NCBI GenBank assembly: GCA_003451935.1
Contig: DMJA01000202.1
Span: 1,424 to 8,604 of the forward strand
Origin: Verrucomicrobiota bacterium
Lineage (GTDB): Bacteria > Verrucomicrobiota > Kiritimatiellia > CAIQIC01 > Lenti-01
Length of the DNA: 7,181 nucleotides
Direction of reading: 5' to 3'
The position numbers and the translations under genes are program-made. The notes beneath the pieces are model-generated. The model was not told where the DNA came from. It saw only the letters and a program-made list of their open reading frames with translations, and ran no database searches. Shown in pieces: positions 1 through 6,903 of the stretch (within the stretch, counting starts at the first letter, position 1; every line of letters starts with the position of its first letter).

Positions 1-661
1 CCCGCCATGACTTCAGCAACAGCAAGGCGAGCAGAAGCAGGACAAACACATTCTCCGCCAGGATGAACTCAACCTTGGTCAGGCACCCCAGCGCATGGAG
101 CAAGCCCAGCAAGGAAAACCACAAAGGTCTGTTTGTCTCCAGAACGCGGTGTCCGGCGTAAAACGACAACAGCAGAAGGAGGACACCCAGGCTCGCGGCG
201 TAGGTATAGGGAAAGATGTAGGTGAAGATGGCATAGAGGCCGAAATATTGGAATGCGAACACGAAGATGAACAGAACGCCGGCGAAAAACGAAAGCCAGC
301 GGTTCAGGAAAATGCGGGCGAGCGCGTGGATCAGAAGCGTGACCGAGGACGAAATCGCGAGGCCCGCCAGGTTCAGCGTCAGCAGATGCACGCCGAAGAT
401 TCGGTAGCACAGGGCGAGGAAATACGGCGCCAGCGGACCGTATTCGTAGTTGAAATCCCGGTAGATCATCTCTCCGCGGAGGATCCGCCAGGGGATGGTG
501 GCCTCGCGCGAGGAATCCACGATCAAATCGCCGAACTTCCCGTAGAACGCCGCGAATAGGATCAGGTTCAGGCCCACGAGGATCAACTGGGGAAGGAAGT
601 CCCGGGAGGCCGTGGCCTGCCGGTTGGAAACGAGCTTCGCCCAGGGGGTTGCCATGTCCAT
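1..661 (-). CDS. Integral membrane GT-C glycosyltransferase (GT39/ArnT/PMT-like), N-terminal part, cut by window edge
   Basis: An open frame on the minus strand starts at 661 (ATG, with a second in-frame ATG at 655) and runs off the left edge after 220 codons without a stop. The protein is strongly hydrophobic, with likely membrane helices at about residues 23-42, 92-115, 122-142, 145-170, 180-196 and 198-217. Between the first two lies a non-membrane loop carrying D49-S-S-R52-E53 followed by a RDFNYEYGPL stretch (68-77). An acidic residue plus RE in the first outer loop, then an aromatic-rich YGPL segment, is the pattern of GT-C enzymes that move sugars from polyprenyl-phosphate carriers onto lipid or protein acceptors on the outer membrane face. 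Acceptor and sugar cannot be told. It lies 44 nt after the ParE stop. No Shine-Dalgarno site sits at ideal distance (an AAGGTGGG lies about 14 nt before 661), so the exact start is unsure. The family call is fairly firm, the subfamily is not. Confidence 0.8.
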   Translation of the reverse strand, partial: MDMATPWAKLVSNRQATASRDFLPQLILVGLNLILFAAFYGKFGDLIVDSSREATIPWRILRGEMIYRDFNYEYGPLAPYFLALCYRIFGVHLLTLNLAGLAISSSVTLLIHALARIFLNRWLSFFAGVLFIFVFAFQYFGLYAIFTYIFPYTYAASLGVLLLLLSFYAGHRVLETNRPLWFSLLGLLHALGCLTKVEFILAENVFVLLLLALLLLKSWR

Positions 662-705
662 GAAGATGGCGGCGCCCACCTTCAAAGGCAAGCCCGATGC
701 GCGCC

Positions 706-2526
706 TCAATCCTCCGCGGCGACGCGGAGGTGTTCCATGATGAACTGCCGCCGCTCGGGAGTGTTTCTCCCCATGTAGAAGCGGAGGATGGCCGGGATCT
801 TGTGTTCTTTTTCGTGCGCCACCTGCACCGGCGTCAGGCGCATCTGGGGGCCGATGAAATTCTTGAATTCGCCCGGCGAAATTTCGCCGAGGCCCTTGAA
901 GCGGGTGACCTCGGCCCCGCGCAGTCCGGAGATCGCCGCATCGCGCTCTGCTTCGGAATAGCAGTAGCGCGTTTCCTTTTTGTTGCGGACGCGGAAAAGC
1001 GGCGTTTCCAGGATGTAGAGGTGCCCCGCCAGCACCAGGGGATCGAAGAAGCGCAGGAAGAAGGTCAGCAGCAGGTTGCGGATGTGCAGCCCGTCCACGT
1101 CGGCGTCGGTGGCCATGATGACCTTCTGGAAGCGCAGTCCGTCAAGGGATTCCTCGATATTGAGCGCGCGCATGAGGTTGTAGAGCTCCTCGTTGGTGTA
1201 CATGACGGCGCGGTCGAGTTCCGCCACGTTCAGCGGCTTGCCCCGCAACGTGAAGACCGCCTGGGTCGTCACGCTGCGGCAGGAGGTGATGGAGCCGGCC
1301 GCGGACTGCCCTTCGGTGATGAACAGCATGCTGTCGAGGCCGCGCTTGCGCTTGGGATCGAGGTGGTTTTTGCAATCCTTGAGCTGCGGCACGCGGATGC
1401 TGACGGATTTCGAGCGTTCGCGCGCAAGCTTCTTGACCGTCTGCAGTTCCTTGCGCAGGTCCTGCGTTTCCTGGATTTTCCTGACGAGGATTTCGGCGGC
1501 GTCGGGGTTGCGGTGCAGCAGGTCCACGACCACGTCGCGGATCTGCGCCACGAGATCGGAGCGGATTTCCGTGTTGCCCAGCTTGTTCTTGGTCTGCGAC
1601 TCGAAGACGGGGTCCTTGAGGCGGATCGCAATGGCGCCGACCATGGATTCGCGCACATCGTCGCCGTCGAACTTGGCCTTGGCGAATTCGTTGATGCCCT
1701 TGAGGAAGCCTTCGCGGAAGGCGGAGAGGTGCGTGCCGCCGTCGGAAGTGAACTGGCCGTTGACGAACGAGAAGAAGGTTTCGTTGAACCGCTGGGTGTG
1801 GGTGAAGGCGATTTCCAGCGTGGGCGAGCGGTGGTGGAGAGGTCCATAGACGGCTTCCTCGCCGACCTCCTCGAGGACCAGGTCGGTCAGCCCGTTTTCG
1901 GAAACGATCTCGGTGCCGTTGAAGACGAGGACAAGCCCCGCGTGCAGGCAGGCGTAGAGGCGCAGCCGCCGCTGGACCAGATCGCCGAGATAGGTGGACT
2001 TCCCGAAGATGTCGGGATCGGGCTCGAACTCGATCAAGGTGCCGTTGGGGACGCCCGGGCACTTGCCGGAAAGGGTTTTCAGCAGTTCGCCGCGCTCGAA
2101 CCGCGCGCCGGCGGATTGCCCGTCGCGGTGCGATTGGACGAGGAACGAGGAGGAGAGGGCGTTGACGGCCTTGGTGCCGACGCCGTTGAGCCCGACGGAG
2201 AACTGGAAGACGTCGTCGTTGTATTTCGCCCCGGTATTGATGCGCGAGACGCACTCGACCACCTTGCCCAGCGGAATGCCGCGGCCATAGTCGCGCACGC
2301 GGACCTGGGTCCCCTCGATGGCGATCTCGACGCGCTTCCCGTAGCCCATGATGAACTCGTCCACCGCGTTGTCCACGACCTCCTTGAGCAGGACGTAGAT
2401 GCCGTCGTCGTACTGGGTGCCGTCGCCCACGCGCCCGATGTACATGCCGGTGCGCTTGCGGATGTGCTCCAGCGCGGACAGCGTCTGGATCTTGCTCTCG
2501 TCGTAGTTGTGCGTGGGTTTGGCCAT
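706..2526 (-). CDS. parE: DNA topoisomerase IV subunit B (ParE-type GyrB/ParE ATPase)
   Basis: This is the ATPase/TOPRIM subunit of a type II topoisomerase, which with ParC unlinks replicated chromosomes in an ATP-driven reaction. At 606 aa it has the compact ParE layout with no GyrB-type insertion. The GHKL ATPase domain shows E49-VVDN53, the D79-YGRGIP glycine motif, GVGTKAVNALS (115-125) and the transducer lysine in QTK (311-313). The TOPRIM/C-terminal part shows TEGQSAAGS (404-412), LRGKPLN (427-433), DADVDG (474-479) and RFKGLGE (542-548). The metal-binding E405, D474, D476 and D478 are all present. The usual EGDSA is EGQSA here (Q407). The start is well fixed: an in-frame TGA lies 12 nt upstream of the ATG. 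No clear Shine-Dalgarno site is seen. Wording around the TOPRIM and LRGKPLN blocks resembles Bacteroidota/PVC ParE. The ParC partner is not in the window, so a GyrB role cannot be excluded formally. Confidence 0.93.
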   Translation of the reverse strand: MAKPTHNYDESKIQTLSALEHIRKRTGMYIGRVGDGTQYDDGIYVLLKEVVDNAVDEFIMGYGKRVEIAIEGTQVRVRDYGRGIPLGKVVECVSRINTGAKYNDDVFQFSVGLNGVGTKAVNALSSSFLVQSHRDGQSAGARFERGELLKTLSGKCPGVPNGTLIEFEPDPDIFGKSTYLGDLVQRRLRLYACLHAGLVLVFNGTEIVSENGLTDLVLEEVGEEAVYGPLHHRSPTLEIAFTHTQRFNETFFSFVNGQFTSDGGTHLSAFREGFLKGINEFAKAKFDGDDVRESMVGAIAIRLKDPVFESQTKNKLGNTEIRSDLVAQIRDVVVDLLHRNPDAAEILVRKIQETQDLRKELQTVKKLARERSKSVSIRVPQLKDCKNHLDPKRKRGLDSMLFITEGQSAAGSITSCRSVTTQAVFTLRGKPLNVAELDRAVMYTNEELYNLMRALNIEESLDGLRFQKVIMATDADVDGLHIRNLLLTFFLRFFDPLVLAGHLYILETPLFRVRNKKETRYCYSEAERDAAISGLRGAEVTRFKGLGEISPGEFKNFIGPQMRLTPVQVAHEKEHKIPAILRFYMGRNTPERRQFIMEHLRVAAED

Positions 2527-2599
2527 GGCGGAAAATCAACCGGCCCATGAAACCAAACGGGGGGGAGGAAATCAATCCGAACTCAAGGCCGATTTGGCG

Positions 2600-2630
2600 G
2601 GAAAACAGGAAGTAGCGCAGGAAAACAGGA
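2600..2630. repeat. Two 11-bp direct repeats upstream of parE
   Basis: GGAAAACAGGA occurs at 2600-2610 and again at 2620-2630, exactly 20 bp apart, or about two DNA helical turns. The pair sits 74-104 bp before the parE start in the 157-bp gap after RF3. Same-face spacing would suit a dimeric or cooperatively binding regulator, but no promoter is clear nearby and chance duplication is possible. The repeats are seen directly; the regulatory reading is inference. Confidence 0.5.
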
Positions 2631-2657
2631 CTGGAAAGGCCGGGCGGTTGCCGGAGC

Positions 2658-2674
2658 GCGGGCATCTTGCCCGC
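2658..2674. repeat. Short perfect palindrome/hairpin after RF3 (possible dispersed repeat or weak terminator)
   Basis: GCGGGCA (2658-2664) and TGCCCGC (2668-2674) form a 7-bp perfect stem around a 3-nt loop, beginning 10 nt past the RF3 stop codon. On the minus strand the stem is followed by GCTCCGGCAACC and not by a U-run, so it is not a canonical intrinsic terminator. The core GGGCAAGATGCCC resembles small palindromic intergenic repeats I recall from several GC-rich bacterial groups. That resemblance is from memory. It may act as a 3'-end stabiliser, a factor-dependent end, or a REP-like unit. Confidence 0.5.
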
Positions 2675-2684
2675 AGGGCCATGG

Positions 2685-4271
2685 TTACAACTTGTCCGGC
2701 AGCTTGTGGAGAACGACCTTGGGGTTTTTCTCGACGAAGAACTTCAGCTCCCATGCGGCGGAGAAGAGGGCGACGGGGCGATCGTGCGCATCGAGGGCGA
2801 GGCGGCAGCTGCTGGGCAGCATGTCCGGGGTGATCGGCGCCCCGGCGGGATCGATCCAGCGGAGAATCGACCATGGGGCGGGCTCGAGGCGGGTGGTGGC
2901 GCCGTATTCGCTTTCGAGGCGGTATTGCAGCACTTCGAACTGCAAGGGGCCGACGGCACCCAGGAGCGGTGCTCGCGAGCCGGAATCCGGGATGGTGAAC
3001 GTCTGGACGGCGCCTTCCTGCAGCAGGTGGTCGAGGCCGGCGCGGAACCGCTTGAATTGCGCGGGGCTGGAATGGTGCAGATACGCGAAGCATTCGGCCG
3101 CGAACTGCGGCAAGGGGTCGTAGGCGATGGCCGGGTCCTCGGTCAGCGTGTCGCCGATGCCGAATTCGGGATGGCCGACGAGCCCGATGACGTCGCCGGG
3201 AAAGGCTTCGTTGACGGTTTCGCGCTCGCGGGCGAACATCTTGCGCGAATTGGACATGCGGATGGTCTTGCCCGAGCGAGAATGGATGGCCTTCATGTCG
3301 CGCGCGAACACGCCGGAGCAGACGCGCAGGAAGGCGATCTGGTCGCGGTGGTTGGGGTCCATGTTCGACTGGATCTTGAAGATGAAGCCGGAGAATGCGG
3401 GATGGTCGGGGGGGACGAGAAGATTGCCGGCCTTGCGCGGGCCGGGGGGGGGCGCATGCTGGAGGAAGAAGTCGAGCAGGAGCTGGACGCCGAAATTGTT
3501 GAGCGCGCTGCCGAAAAAAACGGGCGTCATATCGCCGCTCCGCACGGCCTTTTCATCGAACACCTCGCCGGCGGCGTCGAGCATGTCGAGCTGCTCGACG
3601 AGGGCCTTGAAGGCGTCGGGATTCATGCGGTCGCGCACCTGCGGATCGGTGACGGCGTGGAGCGCCTCGGGGGCGCGGTAGGCGCCGCCAATCGTGCGCT
3701 CGAAGAAATGCGCGATTTTTTCCTGCCGGTCGTAGACGCCGCGGAAATCGACGCCGTCGCCCAGCGGCCAGTTCATGGCGCAGACCTGCATCTGCAGGGT
3801 GCTTTCGATTTCGTCGATCAGTTCCAGCGGATGGCGGGCCGGACGGTCCAGCTTGTTCATGAAGGTGAAGATGGGGATGCCGCGCAGGCGGCAGATCTCG
3901 AAGAGCTTGAGCGTCTGGCTTTCGATGCCTTTGGCCGCGTCGATCACCATGATGACGGCATCCACGGCCATCAAGACGCGGTAGGTGTCCTCGGAGAAGT
4001 CGCGGTGGCCGGGAGTGTCGAGCAGGTTTACCTTGCAGCCGCCGTAGTCGAATTGCAGCACCGTGGAGCTGACCGAGATGCCGCGCTTCTTCTCCAGTTC
4101 CATCCAGTCGGAAGAGGTGCTCTGCTGCTTGCGGCGGGCGGTGACCGAGCCGGCCAGCTGAAGGGCGCCGCCGTAGAGCAGGAACTTCTCGGTCAGCGTG
4201 GTCTTGCCGGCGTCCGGGTGGGAGATGATGGCGAAAGTGCGCCTTTTTGAAATTTCCTTGGGGTTTATCAT
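2685..4271 (-). CDS. prfC: Peptide chain release factor 3 (RF3), translational GTPase
   Basis: RF3 is a cytosolic GTPase that ejects RF1/RF2 from the ribosome after peptide release. The 528-aa product matches the roughly 529 aa of E. coli RF3. G1 is SHPDAGKTT (17-25), switch I contains RGISVSS (63-69), G3 is DTPGH (85-89), G4 is NKLD (139-142) and G5 is the SAL in FFGSALNNFGV (252-262). The SHPDAGKTT loop and the KKRGIS segment separate RF3 from EF-G and TypA. The later domains continue through to LPDKL without a break. It begins 8 nt after the amylase stop. A weak AAGG site (4278-4281) overlaps that stop codon and lies 6 nt before the ATG, so translation may be coupled. Apart from codon 2 (ATA), I found no ATA isoleucine codon, unlike the genes upstream, hinting at a different origin. 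Confidence 0.96.
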   Translation of the reverse strand: MINPKEISKRRTFAIISHPDAGKTTLTEKFLLYGGALQLAGSVTARRKQQSTSSDWMELEKKRGISVSSTVLQFDYGGCKVNLLDTPGHRDFSEDTYRVLMAVDAVIMVIDAAKGIESQTLKLFEICRLRGIPIFTFMNKLDRPARHPLELIDEIESTLQMQVCAMNWPLGDGVDFRGVYDRQEKIAHFFERTIGGAYRAPEALHAVTDPQVRDRMNPDAFKALVEQLDMLDAAGEVFDEKAVRSGDMTPVFFGSALNNFGVQLLLDFFLQHAPPPGPRKAGNLLVPPDHPAFSGFIFKIQSNMDPNHRDQIAFLRVCSGVFARDMKAIHSRSGKTIRMSNSRKMFARERETVNEAFPGDVIGLVGHPEFGIGDTLTEDPAIAYDPLPQFAAECFAYLHHSSPAQFKRFRAGLDHLLQEGAVQTFTIPDSGSRAPLLGAVGPLQFEVLQYRLESEYGATTRLEPAPWSILRWIDPAGAPITPDMLPSSCRLALDAHDRPVALFSAAWELKFFVEKNPKVVLHKLPDKL

Positions 4272-4277
4272 GGTATG

Positions 4278-4281
4278 CCTT
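4278..4281 (-). promoter_or_regulatory. Weak Shine-Dalgarno site for prfC overlapping the amylase stop codon
   Basis: AAGG on the minus strand shares two bases with the TAA that ends the amylase gene and is 6 nt from the RF3 ATG. The arrangement is typical of genes whose translation is coupled inside an operon. It is a short match, so it may be fortuitous. Confidence 0.4.
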
Positions 4282-5842
4282 ATTTTCCGTATTCCGGGCC
4301 GCCGGGCAGGCGCCAGGGCCGCCCTTTAACTTTACCCTTTACGAAAACGCGCGCGCCGTGGGCGGGGACTTCCGTCGACAGGGCTCCGCCTGAGACCCGT
4401 ACTTTTTCGCCGGCGTAAATTTCGCGGTACTTTCCCGCGGGCAGGCCGCCGGCCTTGAGCAGCGCCGGAGAGGAACCCTTGTTGAGCAGCACCACGGCCG
4501 TCTCTCCCTGGTAGTCGCGCCTGAAAACATAGGAATCCCGGGAGGAAGAAAGAAGGGTCTGGGCGCCCCTGCGCAGCGGGGCGGCGGAGCGCCGCATAGC
4601 GTTGAGCTTCTTAAGGTGATGATAGACCGGGTCGGTCTTCGCTTTCTTTATCCCCTCCGCGCCGAGCATCCGGCGGTTGTCCGGATCATTCCCGCCGGCC
4701 ATCCTCACCTCGGTGCCGTAGAAGACGCACGGGATGCCGCGGACGGTGAAATAAAAATTCAGCGCGTCGAAGTACTGTTCGGCCGAGGCCGGCGTCCCCT
4801 GTCCCTCCTCTCCGGTGCCGTTGAACCGCGGCTTGTCGTGGTTATCCAGGAAAGTGACGAGGTAGGTAGCGTCCTTATACTTGTGGTCGTGCGCGAATAC
4901 AGCGTCGGCCTTCGAATAATCCCCGCCCTTGAAGACCTCTTCCATCGGGCCCCAGGTCCCCATGGAGGAAAGCGGCATATCCAGCAGGCTCATGGCGGAA
5001 TTCATGGGGTCGCCTTCGGCGAGACGACTGTAGCGGGCAATCATGTCGAAATCGTCGCGGGTCCAGGCCTCGCCGAAGATGAAGAAATCCTTCTTCGCGG
5101 CGTGCAGGGCGGAAGTAAACTCCCTCCAGAAAGAGTCGCTCATCCAGACCACGGTGTCCAGCCGGAAGGCGTCCACTCCCATAGCCTGGTACTTCAGGTA
5201 TATGTCCGTCAGCCATTTCACCGTCGCGGGGTTGGAGTCGTTGAAGTCCAGCAGGTCGGCCAGCACCGGACCCTCGCGGGTGAACCAGCCCCTGTCGTCG
5301 GCGTGGTAGTCGAACTCCAGACCCAGGCCGCGCACCTTTCCGTTCTCGGCGTGCCATCGCACCGACGGATGCGTGTCGCCGCCGTGCCCGTGGTTGGGAA
5401 CAACGTCCTGGATGAGCTTAAGGCCCTTCGAGTGGAACTTCTTTATCAAGTCGGCGTAAGTCGCGCCGGCCGATTCAAGATGCGGATCTATACGCGAGAA
5501 GTCCCATCCCCAGTAGCCGTGGTAGCCGGCCGCGTCGTAGGTTTCGGAGGAGTTTACGTAGCGGCCGGGAGGCTGCATGACCGGCGGAGTTATCCAGACG
5601 GCGCTGAAACCCATGTCCCTTATGTGGCCGAGGTTGCCCATAAGGCCCCGGAAATCGCCGCCCTGGTAGTAGCGCAGATTGCCCGGGACGTATTCGTCGC
5701 CGTAGATATCGTTGTTGGAGGGGTCTCCGTCGGCGAAGCGGTCGGTCAGCGCCAGGTATATGGTCTCGTCGCGGAAGTCCGCCGCCCACCCGGGGAGGGC
5801 CGGCGAAAGCGCCAGGAAAAGGAATGCGGCGGCGGTCTTCAT
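4280..5842 (-). CDS. Secreted GH13 alpha-amylase-family glycoside hydrolase
   Basis: This 520-aa protein hydrolyses (or transglycosylates) alpha-1,4-glucans outside the cytoplasm. A signal peptide (MKTAAAFLFLALSPALPGWA) is likely cut after A20. The GH13 barrel follows with all four conserved regions: DVVPNHG (146-152), GVDAFRLD with nucleophile D229 and R227, FGEAW with acid/base E258, and FLDNHD with H335 and transition-state stabiliser D336. DRFADGDPSNN (34-44) and YQGGD (59-63) look like the calcium site I of cyclodextrin glucanotransferases and related amylases, and YHGYW (107-111) is also shared with them. A beta-rich domain C spans roughly 405-505. There is no starch-binding domain, so a CGTase is unlikely; maltogenic or saccharifying amylase is likelier. 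The gene starts 13 nt after the deoxyhypusine-synthase-like stop with no visible Shine-Dalgarno site, suggesting coupled translation. ATA encodes 7 of 13 isoleucines. Confidence 0.93.
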   Translation of the reverse strand: MKTAAAFLFLALSPALPGWAADFRDETIYLALTDRFADGDPSNNDIYGDEYVPGNLRYYQGGDFRGLMGNLGHIRDMGFSAVWITPPVMQPPGRYVNSSETYDAAGYHGYWGWDFSRIDPHLESAGATYADLIKKFHSKGLKLIQDVVPNHGHGGDTHPSVRWHAENGKVRGLGLEFDYHADDRGWFTREGPVLADLLDFNDSNPATVKWLTDIYLKYQAMGVDAFRLDTVVWMSDSFWREFTSALHAAKKDFFIFGEAWTRDDFDMIARYSRLAEGDPMNSAMSLLDMPLSSMGTWGPMEEVFKGGDYSKADAVFAHDHKYKDATYLVTFLDNHDKPRFNGTGEEGQGTPASAEQYFDALNFYFTVRGIPCVFYGTEVRMAGGNDPDNRRMLGAEGIKKAKTDPVYHHLKKLNAMRRSAAPLRRGAQTLLSSSRDSYVFRRDYQGETAVVLLNKGSSPALLKAGGLPAGKYREIYAGEKVRVSGGALSTEVPAHGARVFVKGKVKGRPWRLPGGPEYGK

Positions 5843-5855
5843 CGGGCCCGGGCGC

Positions 5856-6863
5856 TCAGCGGTTGAGGACGTAGCTGAACAGCAGCGGGGCCACTATCGT
5901 CGCGTCGCTCTCTATGACGAAGCGCGGCGTGTCCACGGCCAGCTTGCCCCAGGTGATCTTCTCGTTGGGCACGGCGCCGGAATAGGAGCCGAAGCTGGTG
6001 ATGCTGTCGGAGATCTGGCAGAAGTAGCCCCACATCTTGACTTCCTTGCGCAGGTCGCACTCTATCATCGGGACCACGCAGATCGGGAAGTCGCCGGCTA
6101 TGCCGCCGCCTATCTGGAAAAAGCCGAGGCCGGGATCGCTCTCCCGGCTGGCCTTCTGGTACCAGTCGGCCAGGTGCATCATGTACTCGACGCCGGTCTT
6201 CATCGTGCCGGGTTTGAGCTGTCCTTTTATGCACTTGGCGGCGTAGACGTTGCCGAGGGTGGAGTCCTCCCAGCCGGGCACATAGATGGGCAGGTTCTTT
6301 TCGGCGGCGGCCAGCAGCCAGCTGTCGGCCGGGTCCACCTGGTAATGTTTCTTGATGTCGCCGGAGAGCAGCAGGTCGTAGAAATGCTCGTGCGGGAACT
6401 TACGGTTGCCGGTCTTCTCGGAGTTCTTCCAGCGCTTAACGATATGGTCCTCGATGTGGTACATCACGTCCTGCGGGATGCAGGTGTCCGTGACGCGGTT
6501 AAAGCCGCGGTCCATCAGTTCCTTCTCCTGCTCGGGACTCAGGTCGCGGTAATGCGGGACCTTCTCGTACTCGTTGTTGGCGACGAGGTTGAAGACGTCC
6601 TCTTCGAGGTTGGCGCCGGTGCAGGAAATGCCGTGTATCTTGCCCTGGCGGATCATCTCGGCCAGGGTTATGCCCAGTTCGGCGGTGCTCATCGCGCCCG
6701 CCATGGCCAGGAACATCTTGCCGCCCTTTTCGATGTGGGCGTTGTAGGCGTCGGCCGCGTTCTTGAGGGCCAGGGAGTTGAAATGCCGGTAGTTGCGCTC
6801 GATGAACGAGCTTATCGCGCCTTTTAAGGCCTGGGAAGGTTTGGCCGCCGCAGTGTTCGCCAT
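5856..6863 (-). CDS. Deoxyhypusine-synthase-family protein (bacterial type), probable polyamine-modifying enzyme
   Basis: The 335-aa product belongs to the deoxyhypusine synthase family, whose eukaryotic and archaeal members use NAD and spermidine to move an aminobutyl group onto a lysine of eIF5A. The family signature is clear near the C-terminus: SGAVPNEKITWGK (295-307), with K307 at the position of the catalytic lysine that forms the imine intermediate (human K329), plus E301 and W305. TGANLEED (82-89) and GGGIAGDFP (252-260) fit the NAD-binding parts. Two human substrate-site residues seem changed: the D of GSDSGA is Y294, and the HH after GGG is absent. Bacteria normally lack eIF5A, so the substrate is probably another amine, for example in homospermidine-like synthesis; that is inference. 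A strong Shine-Dalgarno site fixes the start. The gene leads a likely operon with the amylase. It is often annotated simply as deoxyhypusine synthase, which may mislead. Confidence 0.9.
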   Translation of the reverse strand: MANTAAAKPSQALKGAISSFIERNYRHFNSLALKNAADAYNAHIEKGGKMFLAMAGAMSTAELGITLAEMIRQGKIHGISCTGANLEEDVFNLVANNEYEKVPHYRDLSPEQEKELMDRGFNRVTDTCIPQDVMYHIEDHIVKRWKNSEKTGNRKFPHEHFYDLLLSGDIKKHYQVDPADSWLLAAAEKNLPIYVPGWEDSTLGNVYAAKCIKGQLKPGTMKTGVEYMMHLADWYQKASRESDPGLGFFQIGGGIAGDFPICVVPMIECDLRKEVKMWGYFCQISDSITSFGSYSGAVPNEKITWGKLAVDTPRFVIESDATIVAPLLFSYVLNR

Positions 6864-6870
6864 AAGGATG

Positions 6871-6876
6871 ACCTCC
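6871..6876 (-). promoter_or_regulatory. Strong Shine-Dalgarno site of the deoxyhypusine-synthase-like gene
   Basis: GGAGGT on the minus strand lies 7 nt before the ATG at 6863 and is the clearest ribosome binding site among the minus-strand genes. It decides this start. Confidence 0.85.
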
Positions 6877-6887
6877 GTAAGCCGGGG

Positions 6888-6903
6888 AGGAACGCAGGAA
6901 CGC
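6888..6903. repeat. Perfect 8-bp tandem duplication in the 5' leader of the deoxyhypusine-synthase-like gene
   Basis: AGGAACGC occurs twice in tandem without a gap. A second small periodicity follows: CTTTAT at 6905-6910 and 6915-6920, 10 bp apart. Both lie inside a possible long-range leader stem (6883-6888 with 6920-6925). Function is unknown; slippage duplication is the simplest explanation. Confidence 0.6.

Noticed and set aside
95..559. 154-codon plus-strand frame, and a 113-codon minus-strand frame at 69-410
   Set aside because: Both are shadows of the membrane glycosyltransferase frame (1-661), which has membrane helices and the D-x-x-R-E motif.
697..2550. 617-codon plus-strand open frame covering parE
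   Set aside because: It is the antisense shadow of parE. The opposite strand carries all ATPase and TOPRIM motifs; the long frame arises from high-GC third positions and its translation has no family features.
2658..2674. Canonical rho-independent terminator after prfC
   Set aside because: The stem is present but no U-rich tail follows on the minus strand.
2667..4250. 527-codon plus-strand open frame covering prfC
   Set aside because: Antisense shadow of RF3; the composition is a run of E, G, V, A, R and D without recognisable motifs.
4616..5866. 416-codon plus-strand open frame covering the amylase
   Set aside because: Antisense shadow of a gene with complete GH13 motifs and a signal peptide.
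5712..6827. 371-codon plus-strand open frame covering the deoxyhypusine-synthase-like gene
   Set aside because: Antisense shadow; no ribosome site and no family features.
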